Positions 33,027-41,537 are shown, counted from the first letter of the stretch. The stretch is DNA of 52,274 nucleotides from an uncultured Alphaproteobacteria bacterium (GCA_902826245.1 CADEEA010000006.1:29340-81613), one strand, 5' to 3'. Numbers and translations are program-made. Notes: a model not told the origin generated them from the sequence alone.

Positions 33027-34202
33027 CTATCGACTCAACTCCCGCATCGCCCCGTCCAGCCCCTCGATCGTCAGCGGGAACATGCGTTTTTCGCCGATGA
33101 TCTCGCGCACGAGCTGGATCGACGGCGTGTGGTCCCAGTGGGCGCGCGGGGTGGGGTTGAGCCAGACGCAGCGTTCGTAGATTTGCGCCACACGCTGCAG
33201 CCACAGCGCGCCGGGCTCTTCGTTCCAATGTTCCACCGAGCCGCCGGGATAGGTCACTTCGTATGGGCTCATGGTGGCGTCGCCGACGAACACGACACGA
33301 TAATCGTGCGGAAATTTGTGCAGGACATCCCAGGTCATGGTTTTTTCGTCGTGACGGCGGCGATTGTCCTTCCACACGCTCTCATAGAGGCAATTATGGA
33401 AGTAGAAGAATTCCATGTGCTTGAATTCCGCGCGCGCGGCGGAGAACAATTCCTCGCACAGCTTGATGTGTGAATCCATCGAGCCGCCAATGTCGAAGAA
33501 CAGCAGCACCTTGATGGTATTGCGCCGCTCGGGCCGCAGCACGATGTCGAGATAGCCCTCGCGCGCGCTTTTCTTGATGGTGCCGTCGAGATCGAGTTCG
33601 TCGGGCGCCCCGGAGCGGGCGAATTTGCGCAGACGCCTGAGCGCGATCTTGATGTTGCGCACGCCGAGTTCGACGCTGTCGTCGAGGTTTTTGTACTCGC
33701 GCTTGTCCCACACTTTGACCGCGCGGCCCTGGCCGCCCTTGCCGCCGATGCGTACGCCTTCTGGATTGTAGCCGCCATTGCCATAGGGGCTCGTGCCGCC
33801 AGTGCCGATCCATTTCGAGCCGCCCTCGTGGCGGCCTTTCTGTTCCTCGAGCCGCTGCTTCAGCGTCTCCATCAATTTGTCCCAGCCGCCGAGCGCTTCG
33901 ATTTGCGCCTTCTCTTCGTCGCTGAGGAATTTTTCGGTGAGCAGCTTCAGCCATTCGGACGGGATTTCGGCGTTGATGGCTTCGGCGGTGTTCTCCAGCC
34001 CCTTGAATACATGGCCGAACACGCGGTCGAATTTGTCGAGGTTCTTTTCGTCCTTCACCAACACCGCGCGGGAGAGATAATAGAAGCCCTCGACGTTGCT
34101 ATCGATGGCTTCCTTCTCCAGCGCCTCGACCAGCATCAAATATTCCTTGAGGCTGACAGGCACGCGCGCGGCGCGGAGTTCGGTGAAGAAGCGTTGGAAC
34201 AT
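33027..34202 (-). CDS. VWA-domain protein, CoxE-like
   Basis: 391 residues. The N-terminal helical region (FFTELRAARVPVSLKEYLML) is the CoxE-type start. A Gly-rich segment (GTGGTSPYGNGGYNPEG) follows. The C-terminal von Willebrand A domain begins KVLLFFDIGGSMDSH, the DxGxS metal site, with FVGDATMSPYEV later. CoxE/VWA proteins work with MoxR AAA+ ATPases to insert cofactors or remodel complexes; a MoxR gene lies upstream on the same strand, separated by one gene. Confidence 0.92.
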   Translation of the reverse strand: MFQRFFTELRAARVPVSLKEYLMLVEALEKEAIDSNVEGFYYLSRAVLVKDEKNLDKFDRVFGHVFKGLENTAEAINAEIPSEWLKLLTEKFLSDEEKAQIEALGGWDKLMETLKQRLEEQKGRHEGGSKWIGTGGTSPYGNGGYNPEGVRIGGKGGQGRAVKVWDKREYKNLDDSVELGVRNIKIALRRLRKFARSGAPDELDLDGTIKKSAREGYLDIVLRPERRNTIKVLLFFDIGGSMDSHIKLCEELFSAARAEFKHMEFFYFHNCLYESVWKDNRRRHDEKTMTWDVLHKFPHDYRVVFVGDATMSPYEVTYPGGSVEHWNEEPGALWLQRVAQIYERCVWLNPTPRAHWDHTPSIQLVREIIGEKRMFPLTIEGLDGAMRELSR

Positions 34203-34238
34203 GGGGCGAGCTTAGAGGCTGCGCCCTCGACGTGCTAC

Positions 34239-34333
34239 CTTGGAGCGCCGGCTTCCAGCTCGCATAAGGTGTCTCAACCTCCATAGGCCCGGGGGATGTT
34301 TCGCAAAGTTTGCCGGCTGGAAGCCGGCGCTCC
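34239..34333. repeat. REP-like perfect 18-bp inverted repeat, GGAGCGCCGGCTTCCAGC
   Basis: Left arm 34242-34259 (GGAGCGCCGGCTTCCAGC) and right arm 34316-34333 are exact inverted copies around a 56-base loop. The flanking CTTGGAGCGCCGGC core recurs at 46867 and, with one change, at 26521. It lies between the VWA gene and the upstream exported-protein gene on the same strand. Confidence 0.82.
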
Positions 34334-34342
34334 GCCGCAGTT

Positions 34343-34996
34343 CTATCGCCCCATCTCCCCCAACACGCCACGCCAGGTCAGCTCCGAGCGTTCCTCCAGC
34401 CGCCGCGCGGTTGCGTCGTCCGGCGCGGGCGCACGGTAGCGCATCTTGATCGTCCAGACGCCGATCTGGGCGACGCTGACGCGCAAATAGTCGCGCGCTC
34501 CATTCTCGCCGGGGACCAAATACTGCGCGCTGCGTGACGCCGGCAGGCCGACGCTGTTGGCGATGCGTAGGGTGGGGGAGTAAGGAGCGGCGCCCGGCGC
34601 CGCGCGGCCTACCGCTGCCTGGACCGCATCAACCAGTTGATCCAGCGAAGCGCGTTGAGGCAGGCGCGTGGCGTATAGGCGAATGCCCTGATTTCCGTCG
34701 ACGAACTCGCAGGCCACGTCGTCGCCGCGCGGCAGGCCGGGAAACAACACAAGGCGCGCGCCCGAGCCGTCGCTCTGGAAATGGCAGACGAGCCCGCTGC
34801 CCAGATGGCGCACACTGCCTTCGGTCTCGCCCGGGGCAAACACGCCGTCGGCATTCGCCGAAGCTATGATGGCCTGCGATCCGGAGATCGGCGCTGTGGC
34901 GAGTGCGTCAGCATCCGCGCCGTTGGCGGAATCCTCAGCGTCCGCCGGCGCCGCCAACACCAAAATCAAAGCGAACGCAGTTAAGAGCCGCCGCAT
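34343..34996 (-). CDS. Exported hypothetical protein between MoxR and VWA genes
   Basis: 217 residues from ATG 34996, with GGAGGA upstream. Signal peptide RRLLTAFALILVLAAPADAE. The mature domain has VRHLGSGLVCHFQSDGSGARLVLFPGLPRG, CEFVDGNQGIRLYATRLP and a C-terminal helix. Two Cys could form a disulfide. No family recognised. Its place between two parts of a MoxR/VWA module, on the same strand, may or may not be functional. Confidence 0.75.
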   Translation of the reverse strand: MRRLLTAFALILVLAAPADAEDSANGADADALATAPISGSQAIIASANADGVFAPGETEGSVRHLGSGLVCHFQSDGSGARLVLFPGLPRGDDVACEFVDGNQGIRLYATRLPQRASLDQLVDAVQAAVGRAAPGAAPYSPTLRIANSVGLPASRSAQYLVPGENGARDYLRVSVAQIGVWTIKMRYRAPAPDDATARRLEERSELTWRGVLGEMGR

Positions 34997-35079
34997 GCGT
35001 CCTCCTCCCACGGGGGGATATTAGAACGGGCTGGGACAGCTGTCGATTCCAAGGTTTAGGACGTCCGCGGCGGTGGTAA

Positions 35080-35937
35080 TCAACTCCCGCCCCCCCGCTG
35101 CTCCCGCCGCGCCAGGAACGCCAGGCGCTCAAACAGCATCACGTCTGCTTCGTTTTTCAGCAGCGCGCCGTGCATGGGCGGAATGAGCTTTGCCGGATCG
35201 CGTTGTTTCAGCGTTTCTGGATCGATGTCGTCGGTGAGCAGCAATTTCAGCCAGTCGAGCAATTCGCTCGTGCTCGGCTTCTTCTTCAGGCCCGGCGCCT
35301 TGCGCATGTCATAGAAAATCTGCAGCGCCTCGTTGACGAGTCGCGTCTTGATGTTGGGGAAGTGCGAGTCCACGATCGCGCGCATCGTCTCTTCGTCGGG
35401 AAACTTGATGTAGTGAAAGAAGCAGCGGCGCAGGAAGGCGTCGGGCAATTCCTTCTCGTTGTTGGAAGTGATGATCACGACCGGCCGCACTTTGGCCTTC
35501 ACCGTGCGATTGAGTTCGTAGACGTAGAATTCCATCCGATCGAGTTCTTGCAGGAGATCATTGGGGAACTCGATGTCGGCTTTGTCGACTTCGTCGATCA
35601 GCAGCACGGGGCGTTCGGGCGCCTCGAACGCGTCCCAGAGTTTGCCGCGCTTGATGTAATTGGCGATGTCAGTGGCGCGCTCGTCGCCCAGCTGGCTGTC
35701 GCGCAGCCGCATCACCGCGTCGTATTCGTAAAGCCCTTGCACCGCCTTGGTGGTGGACTTCACGTGCCACTCGATCAGCGGCATGCCCAATGCCTTGGCC
35801 ACCTCGATCGCCAGCATGGTTTTGCCGGTACCGGGCTCGCCCTTGACCAGGAGCGGGCGCTCCAGCGTCACCGCCGCGTTCACTGCGACCTTCAGATCGT
35901 CGGTGGCGATATAATCCTTGGTGCCCTCAAACCGCAT
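35080..35937 (-). CDS. MoxR-family AAA+ ATPase
   Basis: 285 residues from ATG 35937. Walker A KGEPGTGKTMLA, Walker B VLLIDEVDKAD, sensor 1 VVIITSNNEKELPDAFLRR, and a C-terminal lid. MoxR ATPases act as chaperones for metalloenzyme or complex maturation with VWA partners; the CoxE-like VWA gene downstream is the expected partner. Starts 25 bases after the stop of the upstream gene, so probably the same transcript. Confidence 0.95.
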   Translation of the reverse strand: MRFEGTKDYIATDDLKVAVNAAVTLERPLLVKGEPGTGKTMLAIEVAKALGMPLIEWHVKSTTKAVQGLYEYDAVMRLRDSQLGDERATDIANYIKRGKLWDAFEAPERPVLLIDEVDKADIEFPNDLLQELDRMEFYVYELNRTVKAKVRPVVIITSNNEKELPDAFLRRCFFHYIKFPDEETMRAIVDSHFPNIKTRLVNEALQIFYDMRKAPGLKKKPSTSELLDWLKLLLTDDIDPETLKQRDPAKLIPPMHGALLKNEADVMLFERLAFLARREQRGGGS

Positions 35938-35962
35938 GCCTGCTCCCTCGCTTCGTGCGCAC

Positions 35963-36841
35963 TTAATGGGCGCGGACGAACCTGCGCAAGGGTGCATCAA
36001 GCTCGGCAGCTATCTGCAGTCGCTCGATAAAGGTAATGATTTCTGGGTGGCGTAAGGGCAGGAGCGCGGCGGGGGGCGCGATGCCAAGCGCACCCGCAAG
36101 TAGAGCCAGGTCCTCTTGATCGTGCGGGACCTGCGCGTTGCGCGGGCCGCGCACCTCGGTAAATCGCATCGGCGTCCTCAGCTGCGCCAACGCGACAATA
36201 AGCCCGACGCCCAGGGCGTCGCGCAGCACCCAGAATTGCCCCCCGCGAGCGATCATGGCGCCATAAGAGGCGTGGCGTGCGGTGTGCGCCAGGCAATTGT
36301 GAAATTCGCGCCCGACCAGGCGCAATTCCGACACGGTGCGCACGCGCCGCCAGACGCGGCCTGAGGTCGCTGAAATTTCGGCGGCTGGCGTTTCGCAGGC
36401 AAGCTCGTCTTCGATAGCCGCGTAGAACCGGGAGAAGGCGAGTGCTTTGCGCGCGGCCGTGTCGAAATCCACGCGCGAAAATTTATCGAGAAACGCGCCC
36501 GCTTCGCCGATGCCGACAGAGTGCGTCACGAACATGGCTGGGTCGAGGGCGGCGAGCGCGCAGGTCCTGGCGAGCCGGCGCGCAGCCGTGCGCACCCCGC
36601 TCGCCGCGCTCGGGTGCAAGCGGAACACGCTCAACAATTCGCCGCGCGCGTGGGCGTCCTGCGCCCAGGGCAGTGCGCGCATCACTTCCCCAAAAGTCGC
36701 CGCGCGGAAGTTGCGGTCGTCCAGGAGCATGCGGCCGAACGCCAGCTTCTCGTAGCGCGCTGAAATCGCTGCGTCTGGGATCAGAGCGGCGGCGCGGGCT
36801 GCGAATTTTCGAACCGGCGCGACATCGAGGACATTGGGCAT
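35963..36841 (-). CDS. Hypothetical protein with PcfJ-like central motif
   Basis: 292 residues from ATG 36841, preceded by AAAGGA. Helical N-terminal half. The centre has LRLVGREFHNCLAHTARHASYG, GGQFWVLRD and MRFTEVRGPRNAQ, a spacing like that of PcfJ-type domains (NCL..., then a beta strand pair, then GxxN). The similarity is suggestive only. It is the first gene of a same-strand run with MoxR. Confidence 0.6.
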   Translation of the reverse strand: MPNVLDVAPVRKFAARAAALIPDAAISARYEKLAFGRMLLDDRNFRAATFGEVMRALPWAQDAHARGELLSVFRLHPSAASGVRTAARRLARTCALAALDPAMFVTHSVGIGEAGAFLDKFSRVDFDTAARKALAFSRFYAAIEDELACETPAAEISATSGRVWRRVRTVSELRLVGREFHNCLAHTARHASYGAMIARGGQFWVLRDALGVGLIVALAQLRTPMRFTEVRGPRNAQVPHDQEDLALLAGALGIAPPAALLPLRHPEIITFIERLQIAAELDAPLRRFVRAH

Positions 36842-37142
36842 GGTTTTTCCTTTCGCTTCTGCGGCGGGCGCGGGGCGGCCGTGCCGCGGCGCTGGCGCGT
36901 CGCGGCCCAGGTCTCTCGAACTCGTTTCCGATTCTGCTGTGCGCCCGATCCGGTGCGAGTGCGCAACGAACTTAGTTCCCGCAATTGCGACGATCAATCC
37001 GGCCGCCGCTCATTCCAAACCGGCGCGACCACAACGACACGCACTTCGGGCACGGTGCTTGGCGCACGCCGCAACCTCTCGTTAACCAAGCTTAGCGACC
37101 CTGGCGCCGTGACTCCCAGAAGCGGGAGGAAAGGCGGGAAAA
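36842..37142. other. 301-base divergent intergenic region before flbT
   Basis: No gene supported. It contains the promoters of the divergent PcfJ-like gene and flbT. A possible sigma-54 site lies at 37048-37063, and GTTAACCAAGCTTAG (37081-37095) has one CtrA-type half-site but not the proper spacing for a second. Confidence 0.5.
37048..37063 (+). promoter_or_regulatory. Possible sigma-54 promoter upstream of flbT
   Basis: GGGCACGGTGCTTGGC compares with the consensus TGGCACG-N4-TTGCW: the -24 half matches and the -12 half reads TTGG rather than TTGC. It is about 80 bases before flbT. The mismatch in the essential GC step makes this only a candidate. Confidence 0.3.
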
Positions 37143-37574
37143 ATGCCGTTGAAACTTTCCTTGCGGCCGGGCGAGAAATTCGTCGTCAACGGAGCGGTTG
37201 TTCAGAACGGCGACCGGCGCGCCGCTTTGGTGTTGCAAAACAAGGCCTCGGTGTTGCGTGAGAAGGACATCATGCAGCCGGAGGATGCGGTCACCCCGGC
37301 GAAGCGCATCTATTTCCCGATCATGCTCATGTATTTGGACCAAGACGGCCGGGAAAAAGCCTACGTCGAGTTCGCTACCCGACTGGCCGAATTTATGGGC
37401 GCTGTACGCGACCCGGAAATTCTCGCCGAATGCATCGGCGTTTCCAAAGAAGTAATAGCCCGTGAATACTACCGTGCGTTGATGCGCTGCAGGAAACTCA
37501 TTTCCTATGAAGCCGAACGTCTGGGGTTAAGGGATGTCGATCAAAGCCTACCAGCGCGCGGCCACACAGGCTGA
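37143..37574 (+). CDS. flbT: Flagellin translation regulator FlbT
   Basis: 143 residues. MPLKLSLRPGEKFVVNGAVV, then ALVLQNKASVLREKDIM and RIYFPIMLMYLD are the FlbT family blocks. In Caulobacter FlbT binds the 5' leader of flagellin mRNA and promotes its decay until the hook is complete. AGGAAAGG precedes the ATG. It overlaps flaF by 41 bases and is followed by a flagellin gene, the usual arrangement. Confidence 0.96.
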   Translation: MPLKLSLRPGEKFVVNGAVVQNGDRRAALVLQNKASVLREKDIMQPEDAVTPAKRIYFPIMLMYLDQDGREKAYVEFATRLAEFMGAVRDPEILAECIGVSKEVIAREYYRALMRCRKLISYEAERLGLRDVDQSLPARGHTG

Positions 37575-37881
37575 ATCGCCGCGAGAGTTGGAGTACCGGG
37601 CTTTCGGACTGGTGACGGCTGAATTGTTGCGCGCCAAGCAGGAAAATCTGTCGACGGCGCAGGTGGCGGAGGCGTTGACCGCCAACCGCCAGCTCTGGGG
37701 CATGCTGGCGGCGGACTGTTCGCTGCCGCAAAACCAGCTGCCATTGGAACTGCGTGGGCAGATCATTTCGTTGGCGCTTTGGGTGGCTCGCTATTCCGGC
37801 GAAGTTCTGCGCGACGGCGCCGATATCGAGCCGCTCATGGAAGTCAATCGCTCCATGATGGAAGGCTTGGCCGCACGCTGA
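37534..37881 (+). CDS. flaF: Flagellar biosynthesis regulator FlaF
   Basis: 115 residues. MSIKAYQRAATQAESPRELE, FGLVTAELLRAK, ALTANRQLWGMLAADCSLP and NQLPLELRGQIISLALWVARY are conserved FlaF blocks. FlaF acts as a flagellin-specific chaperone or positive factor opposing FlbT. Start overlaps the flbT end; a strong Shine-Dalgarno is not evident, consistent with translational coupling. Confidence 0.96.
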   Translation: MSIKAYQRAATQAESPRELEYRAFGLVTAELLRAKQENLSTAQVAEALTANRQLWGMLAADCSLPQNQLPLELRGQIISLALWVARYSGEVLRDGADIEPLMEVNRSMMEGLAAR

Positions 37882-37908
37882 TCGCACGGTTGCAATTGTT
37901 CCGTGTCG

Positions 37909-37923
37909 TCAACGGGCCGTTAA
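37909..37923. promoter_or_regulatory. CtrA-like box upstream of the flagellin gene
   Basis: TCAA-CGGGCCG-TTAA matches the CtrA consensus TTAA-N7-TTAA at seven of eight positions with the right spacing. It lies about 140 bases before the flagellin ATG. Confidence 0.5.
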
Positions 37924-38056
37924 CCCCCTTTGCTTATGACTAACGCCTCAAGCGGCGCTGTTCTCCGATGGGGGGCGCACGTCGTTCGGCGTCATGGGGC
38001 GCGCAACCGTCCCACCGGTCAGCACGACCGGCAACACCGTCCAGAAGGACCTCGTC

Positions 38057-39346
38057 ATGGCTAGCGTCAATACCAATTTCAGCGCGCTCGTCGCGCTGCA
38101 AAACCTCACCAAGACCACCGGCGAACTCGAAATGGTTCAGAACCGGATCAATACCGGCCTGAAAGTCGCATCCGCGAAGGACAACGGCGCGGTCTACGCG
38201 ATCGCTCAAGCGCAACGTTCGCGCGTTGCTTCGATCGCCTCAATCGCTGACGGCATCGACCGGACCACGAACGTGATCGACACTGGCCTCTCAGCCGGCG
38301 AGACGATCTCTGACCTGCTCACGCAGATGAAAGAAAAGGCGGTCGCAGCTCAGGCAGGCGATCTCTCCACGGAGCAGCGCGCCGCGGTTGCAGCCGACTT
38401 CAACGAATTGCGCAACCAAGTGACCCGCATCGCCAACTCGGCGACCTTCAACGGCGCCAACGTCGTCAACGGTTTGAGCCTTGCTTCGGGGTCGAACCCA
38501 CTGCGTGTGCTTTTGTCGGACGTCGGCGGCTCGGTCGGCACCGGCAACGTGCAAACCGAGACCGGCGCGGCGGCGCCGTCCACGGTGCCCGCTCCCTCGC
38601 GCAACGCCGAGGTAGTCGACGCCTCGGAAGCATATGACGCCACCAACAACACGTTGGCGGCCAACGATTTCGTTCGCATTGCAGTGACCAGCGGCTCGAA
38701 CACGACGACTTTCGCGTTGCAGATCACGGCGACGACGACGATTGCGTCGTTCGTCAATTCCGTGGGCACTGCGACCGGCGGGAGCGTGATCGCTACCTAC
38801 GACGAAACCACGGGCCAGATCACCTATCAGGGCCAGAACGACACCGACACCTTCGCTATCACCGTCAATTCAGCGGCGGACGGTTCGGGCACGGCGCGTC
38901 GTTCGGACTTCGTCAACGGCGTTGCTGGCACGACGGCTTCGGCTTCGGCTTCAGCGGCTGATACTCGTCCGTCTACGACCACCACGATCACTACGTTCGA
39001 CTTCACCGTCGGCGGCACTGGCGCGCTGAACGGCGCGGCGGCCTGGGATGTCGGCACAAGCGCCGCCACCGCGGGCGTTGCGGCCACCGCGATTGATGCC
39101 GCGATCACCACGCTCAACTCGAACCTGGCCTCGCTCGGTTCGCAGTCGAAAGCGTTGGCGACGCAGAAAGAGTTCCTTGGGAAACTCTCCAGCGCGGTCG
39201 AAAAGGGCATCGGCCAGCTGGTCGACGCTGATCTCGCCAGAGAATCGGCCCGCCTGCAGTCGCTGCAGGTGAAGCAGCAGCTGGGCGCGCAAGCATTGTC
39301 GATCGCCAATTCGGCGCCGTCGATCGTGCTGTCCTTCTTCCGTTAA
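38057..39346 (+). CDS. Flagellin with enlarged central domain
   Basis: 429 residues. N-terminal D0/D1 (NTNFSALVALQNLTKTTGEL, then RINTGLKVASAKDNGAVYAI) and C-terminal D1/D0 (DADLARESARLQSLQVKQQL, ALSIANSAPSIVLSFFR) are typical alphaproteobacterial flagellin. The Thr/Ser/Ala-rich centre (about 160-335) makes it about 150 residues longer than Caulobacter-type flagellins and would project from the filament surface. AAGGA precedes ATG 38057. A strong terminator follows. Regulated by the upstream flbT/flaF pair by analogy. Confidence 0.97.
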   Translation: MASVNTNFSALVALQNLTKTTGELEMVQNRINTGLKVASAKDNGAVYAIAQAQRSRVASIASIADGIDRTTNVIDTGLSAGETISDLLTQMKEKAVAAQAGDLSTEQRAAVAADFNELRNQVTRIANSATFNGANVVNGLSLASGSNPLRVLLSDVGGSVGTGNVQTETGAAAPSTVPAPSRNAEVVDASEAYDATNNTLAANDFVRIAVTSGSNTTTFALQITATTTIASFVNSVGTATGGSVIATYDETTGQITYQGQNDTDTFAITVNSAADGSGTARRSDFVNGVAGTTASASASAADTRPSTTTTITTFDFTVGGTGALNGAAAWDVGTSAATAGVAATAIDAAITTLNSNLASLGSQSKALATQKEFLGKLSSAVEKGIGQLVDADLARESARLQSLQVKQQLGAQALSIANSAPSIVLSFFR

Positions 39347-39384
39347 GAAATACGAGAGCGCCGTTCCGCTCTCTATCGAAAATG

Positions 39385-39421
39385 AAACCGCGCCGACCTC
39401 CAGTCGGCGCGGTTTTGTTTT
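39385..39421 (+). terminator. Rho-independent terminator after flagellin
   Basis: AAACCGCGCCGAC (39385-39397) pairs perfectly with GTCGGCGCGGTTT (39403-39415) around CTCCA, followed by TTTGTTTT. A smaller hairpin GAGAGCG/CGCTCTC (39354-39373) comes just before it. Confidence 0.95.
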
Positions 39422-39476
39422 GCGGGGCGAGAAAGGGTAAAAAAAGAGTAAAATAATCGTTTCGGGCGAGATGTTG

Positions 39477-39491
39477 TTAACGATCTATTAA
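39477..39491. promoter_or_regulatory. Perfect CtrA-type box
   Basis: TTAA-CGATCTA-TTAA matches TTAA-N7-TTAA exactly, in an A/T-rich stretch about 80 bases before the flagellin-like gene. CtrA is the cell-cycle master regulator in Caulobacterales and controls early flagellar genes. Confidence 0.8.
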
Positions 39492-39567
39492 CGCATTTAC
39501 GCTTTGTACACGTTTGCGGCGGAACGCGCCGCACGCCTTAGGCGTGCGATCCGAAGGAGCAGACGAC

Positions 39568-40308
39568 ATGGTTTCCAGCATTATGCCGGGTGCGACGGGC
39601 CTTGGCGCGCTCGGCGCGGATGTTCGCTTTGCCCGCAACGGCGCAGCGATGCCGCAGCGTCACGATGAAGCGTTCTTGCGCGACCGCGTCGAGCTGAGTG
39701 GCGCATCGCTGGCGGTGGTGCGCCAGAGCGTGCGCGACGGCGTCGCCCAAGCTCACCACGCGCTCGCCCTGGGGCACGAGGCCCAGGCGATGCTGGTGAA
39801 CGTCCAGACGCTGGCGCGTTCCGGCGCGGCGCAAGTCGATCTCCAGGCGGTACTGCAGGCGTTTTCGCAAAAGCTCGACGCAGCCATCGAGGGCGGGGCT
39901 ACCTTATTGTCGGGCGCGAGCGTCTCGGTCCAGGCCGAACTCGATGCGGCGCCATTGAGTATCCCGGGCGCGGACTTGCGGCTGAAGGACGATCCTGGTC
40001 CGCAAAATATCATCGCCGTGTCTAGGAACGCCGAGATCGCCGATCCAGAGCTACCCCAAGCCGTGCAGAAGTCGCTTGAGGCGTTGCAGGCGGCGATGGG
40101 TCAGTTACTGGAAACCGTTCAGGCGTTGGAGGCGCATCAGGGCTTCCTCAGCGCCGTAGACAGGGCGGCCGCCGGCGTGCGCACCGATCTGGACGCGGAC
40201 AGCGCGCGTTTGCTGGCGTTGCAAGTGCGCCAGGGACTGGAGGCCGTTGGTTCGGCGCCGATCGCCAACGTCGAGCCACAAGCTGTGCTTGCGCTGTTCC
40301 GCGCTTAG
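39568..40308 (+). CDS. Reduced flagellin-like protein
   Basis: 246 residues from ATG 39568, with AAGGAG upstream. The C-terminus DLDADSARLLALQVRQGLEA, then PIANVEPQAVLALFRA parallels the flagellin D0 end (DADLARESARLQSLQVKQQL ... LSFFR). The N-terminus lacks the canonical NTN-SAL start and instead has a helix (FLRDRVELSGASLAVVRQSV). It could be a minor flagellin, a junction or cap protein, or a secretion chaperone decoy. The 3' end overlaps the convergent membrane gene by 4 bases. Confidence 0.8.
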   Translation: MVSSIMPGATGLGALGADVRFARNGAAMPQRHDEAFLRDRVELSGASLAVVRQSVRDGVAQAHHALALGHEAQAMLVNVQTLARSGAAQVDLQAVLQAFSQKLDAAIEGGATLLSGASVSVQAELDAAPLSIPGADLRLKDDPGPQNIIAVSRNAEIADPELPQAVQKSLEALQAAMGQLLETVQALEAHQGFLSAVDRAAAGVRTDLDADSARLLALQVRQGLEAVGSAPIANVEPQAVLALFRA

Positions 40309-41537
40309 TAATTGCCGCCCAACTCGACGAGGTCGGCAGCGTAGTCGTCGTCTCGCGACCGCGTCAGGAGCTTGCGGCCGGCGCGGAATGTCTTCGCCGC
40401 CACGATGGCCACCAGCACCAACAACGCCAGCGCTGCAATCGCGATCGCCGCCATCAGATCGCGGGTGACCGTCAGTTCGCCGCGGGCCGCGGCCAACAGG
40501 CTACCGTCACGCTGCAGTCGCTTGGCGGCGGCGGCCGCGCGATCGCCGGCGCCTTGCGCCACTAATTGCAACCGCTGCAGGTCCCGCAGGCCGCTTGCGT
40601 GGGTTAGCAGCGCCACGGCGCCGTCATGGGATGCGGCCTCCGCCATCGCCCCGATCCTCGCCAGCATATCTTTGGCTCGCGCCATCGCCGATGCATCGAC
40701 CGAAGCGGTGAAGGCGGGGCCGGCGGTTGCGACGGCGCCAGGGTCGCGACCCGCGGCGCTCGCGAGGGCAGTGCTCCGGAACGCGTCAACGGGCAGAGCC
40801 TGCGTCAGCAGCATAGCAACATCGGCCTGGAGGCCGAGCGGGTAATCGTCGCGCCTGGCTGCGTCTATGAGTACCGCAGCGCCTGCGGCGGCGCGCGGCC
40901 CCAATTCGCCGGCGAGCCCGAGACGCATGCCCGTCAGCACGAATTGCATTGAGTCCGTCTCTGGCTCCGCGGCGAGCGCGCGCGCCATGAGTTCGAAATT
41001 CTCGCGATCGCCTTCGCCAGGGGCAGGTGTCGCGGCTGCCGCCATGCTGGGCGGGTTTTTCGAAAGCAAAGGTACGATTTGCTCGTAGCGCGCGCGCGTC
41101 CCTGGCGTCAGCAATTGCAGCGCCGCCATTTCGATCTCGGCGTCGCTCGCATCAGGGGAAAGCACACGGGCCATGGACGCCGTGCTGCGCGCCGGCAGCA
41201 TGCCGCGGGCCGACAATAGAAAGCCCCGCGCGGCAGCGGCATCTTCGCCCATCAATTCCATGGCGACTAAGTCATCCCAGAGACGCTCGCGGTCATAATC
41301 AAGCTGGATCAGCTGACCGTTGAGACGCTCCACACGGGCCGCGACGACTTTCGCGCCGGCCGGGGACAATTCGTAGGCGTAGAGATTGTCGCGTTGGATG
41401 ATCAAATAGGCGCCAGCCCCCGCGAGCGGGGCGAGCAGCAGGCAAAGATTAAAGACGAAAGCGCTCAGCACCCCGTGGGAGCGGCGTCTCAGCGCCCGTT
41501 GCGGCCGCCACGCGTGCGACGGTAAATCGTGCCTCAT
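40305..41537 (-). CDS. Hypothetical membrane protein with long coiled periplasmic region
   Basis: 410 residues. One hydrophobic helix near 24-47 and another near 362-385 bracket a large Ala-rich helical region, ending in a basic then acidic cytoplasmic tail (RSRDDDYAADLVELGGNY). The RDNLYAYELSPAGAKVVAARV block is a possible small extracytoplasmic domain. No family recognised. Context between two flagellar clusters suggests a link with motility or envelope but does not prove it. Confidence 0.72.
   Translation of the reverse strand: MRHDLPSHAWRPQRALRRRSHGVLSAFVFNLCLLLAPLAGAGAYLIIQRDNLYAYELSPAGAKVVAARVERLNGQLIQLDYDRERLWDDLVAMELMGEDAAAARGFLLSARGMLPARSTASMARVLSPDASDAEIEMAALQLLTPGTRARYEQIVPLLSKNPPSMAAAATPAPGEGDRENFELMARALAAEPETDSMQFVLTGMRLGLAGELGPRAAAGAAVLIDAARRDDYPLGLQADVAMLLTQALPVDAFRSTALASAAGRDPGAVATAGPAFTASVDASAMARAKDMLARIGAMAEAASHDGAVALLTHASGLRDLQRLQLVAQGAGDRAAAAAKRLQRDGSLLAAARGELTVTRDLMAAIAIAALALLVLVAIVAAKTFRAGRKLLTRSRDDDYAADLVELGGNY

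Noticed and set aside
33027..35937. MoxR-VWA genes as an anti-phage ternary system
   Set aside because: The partners look like the common CoxE-type maturation module; no effector or defence-associated gene lies beside them.
37081..37095. GTTAACCAAGCTTAG before flbT as a CtrA box
   Set aside because: Only one TTAA half-site is present; the second half has the wrong spacing and sequence.
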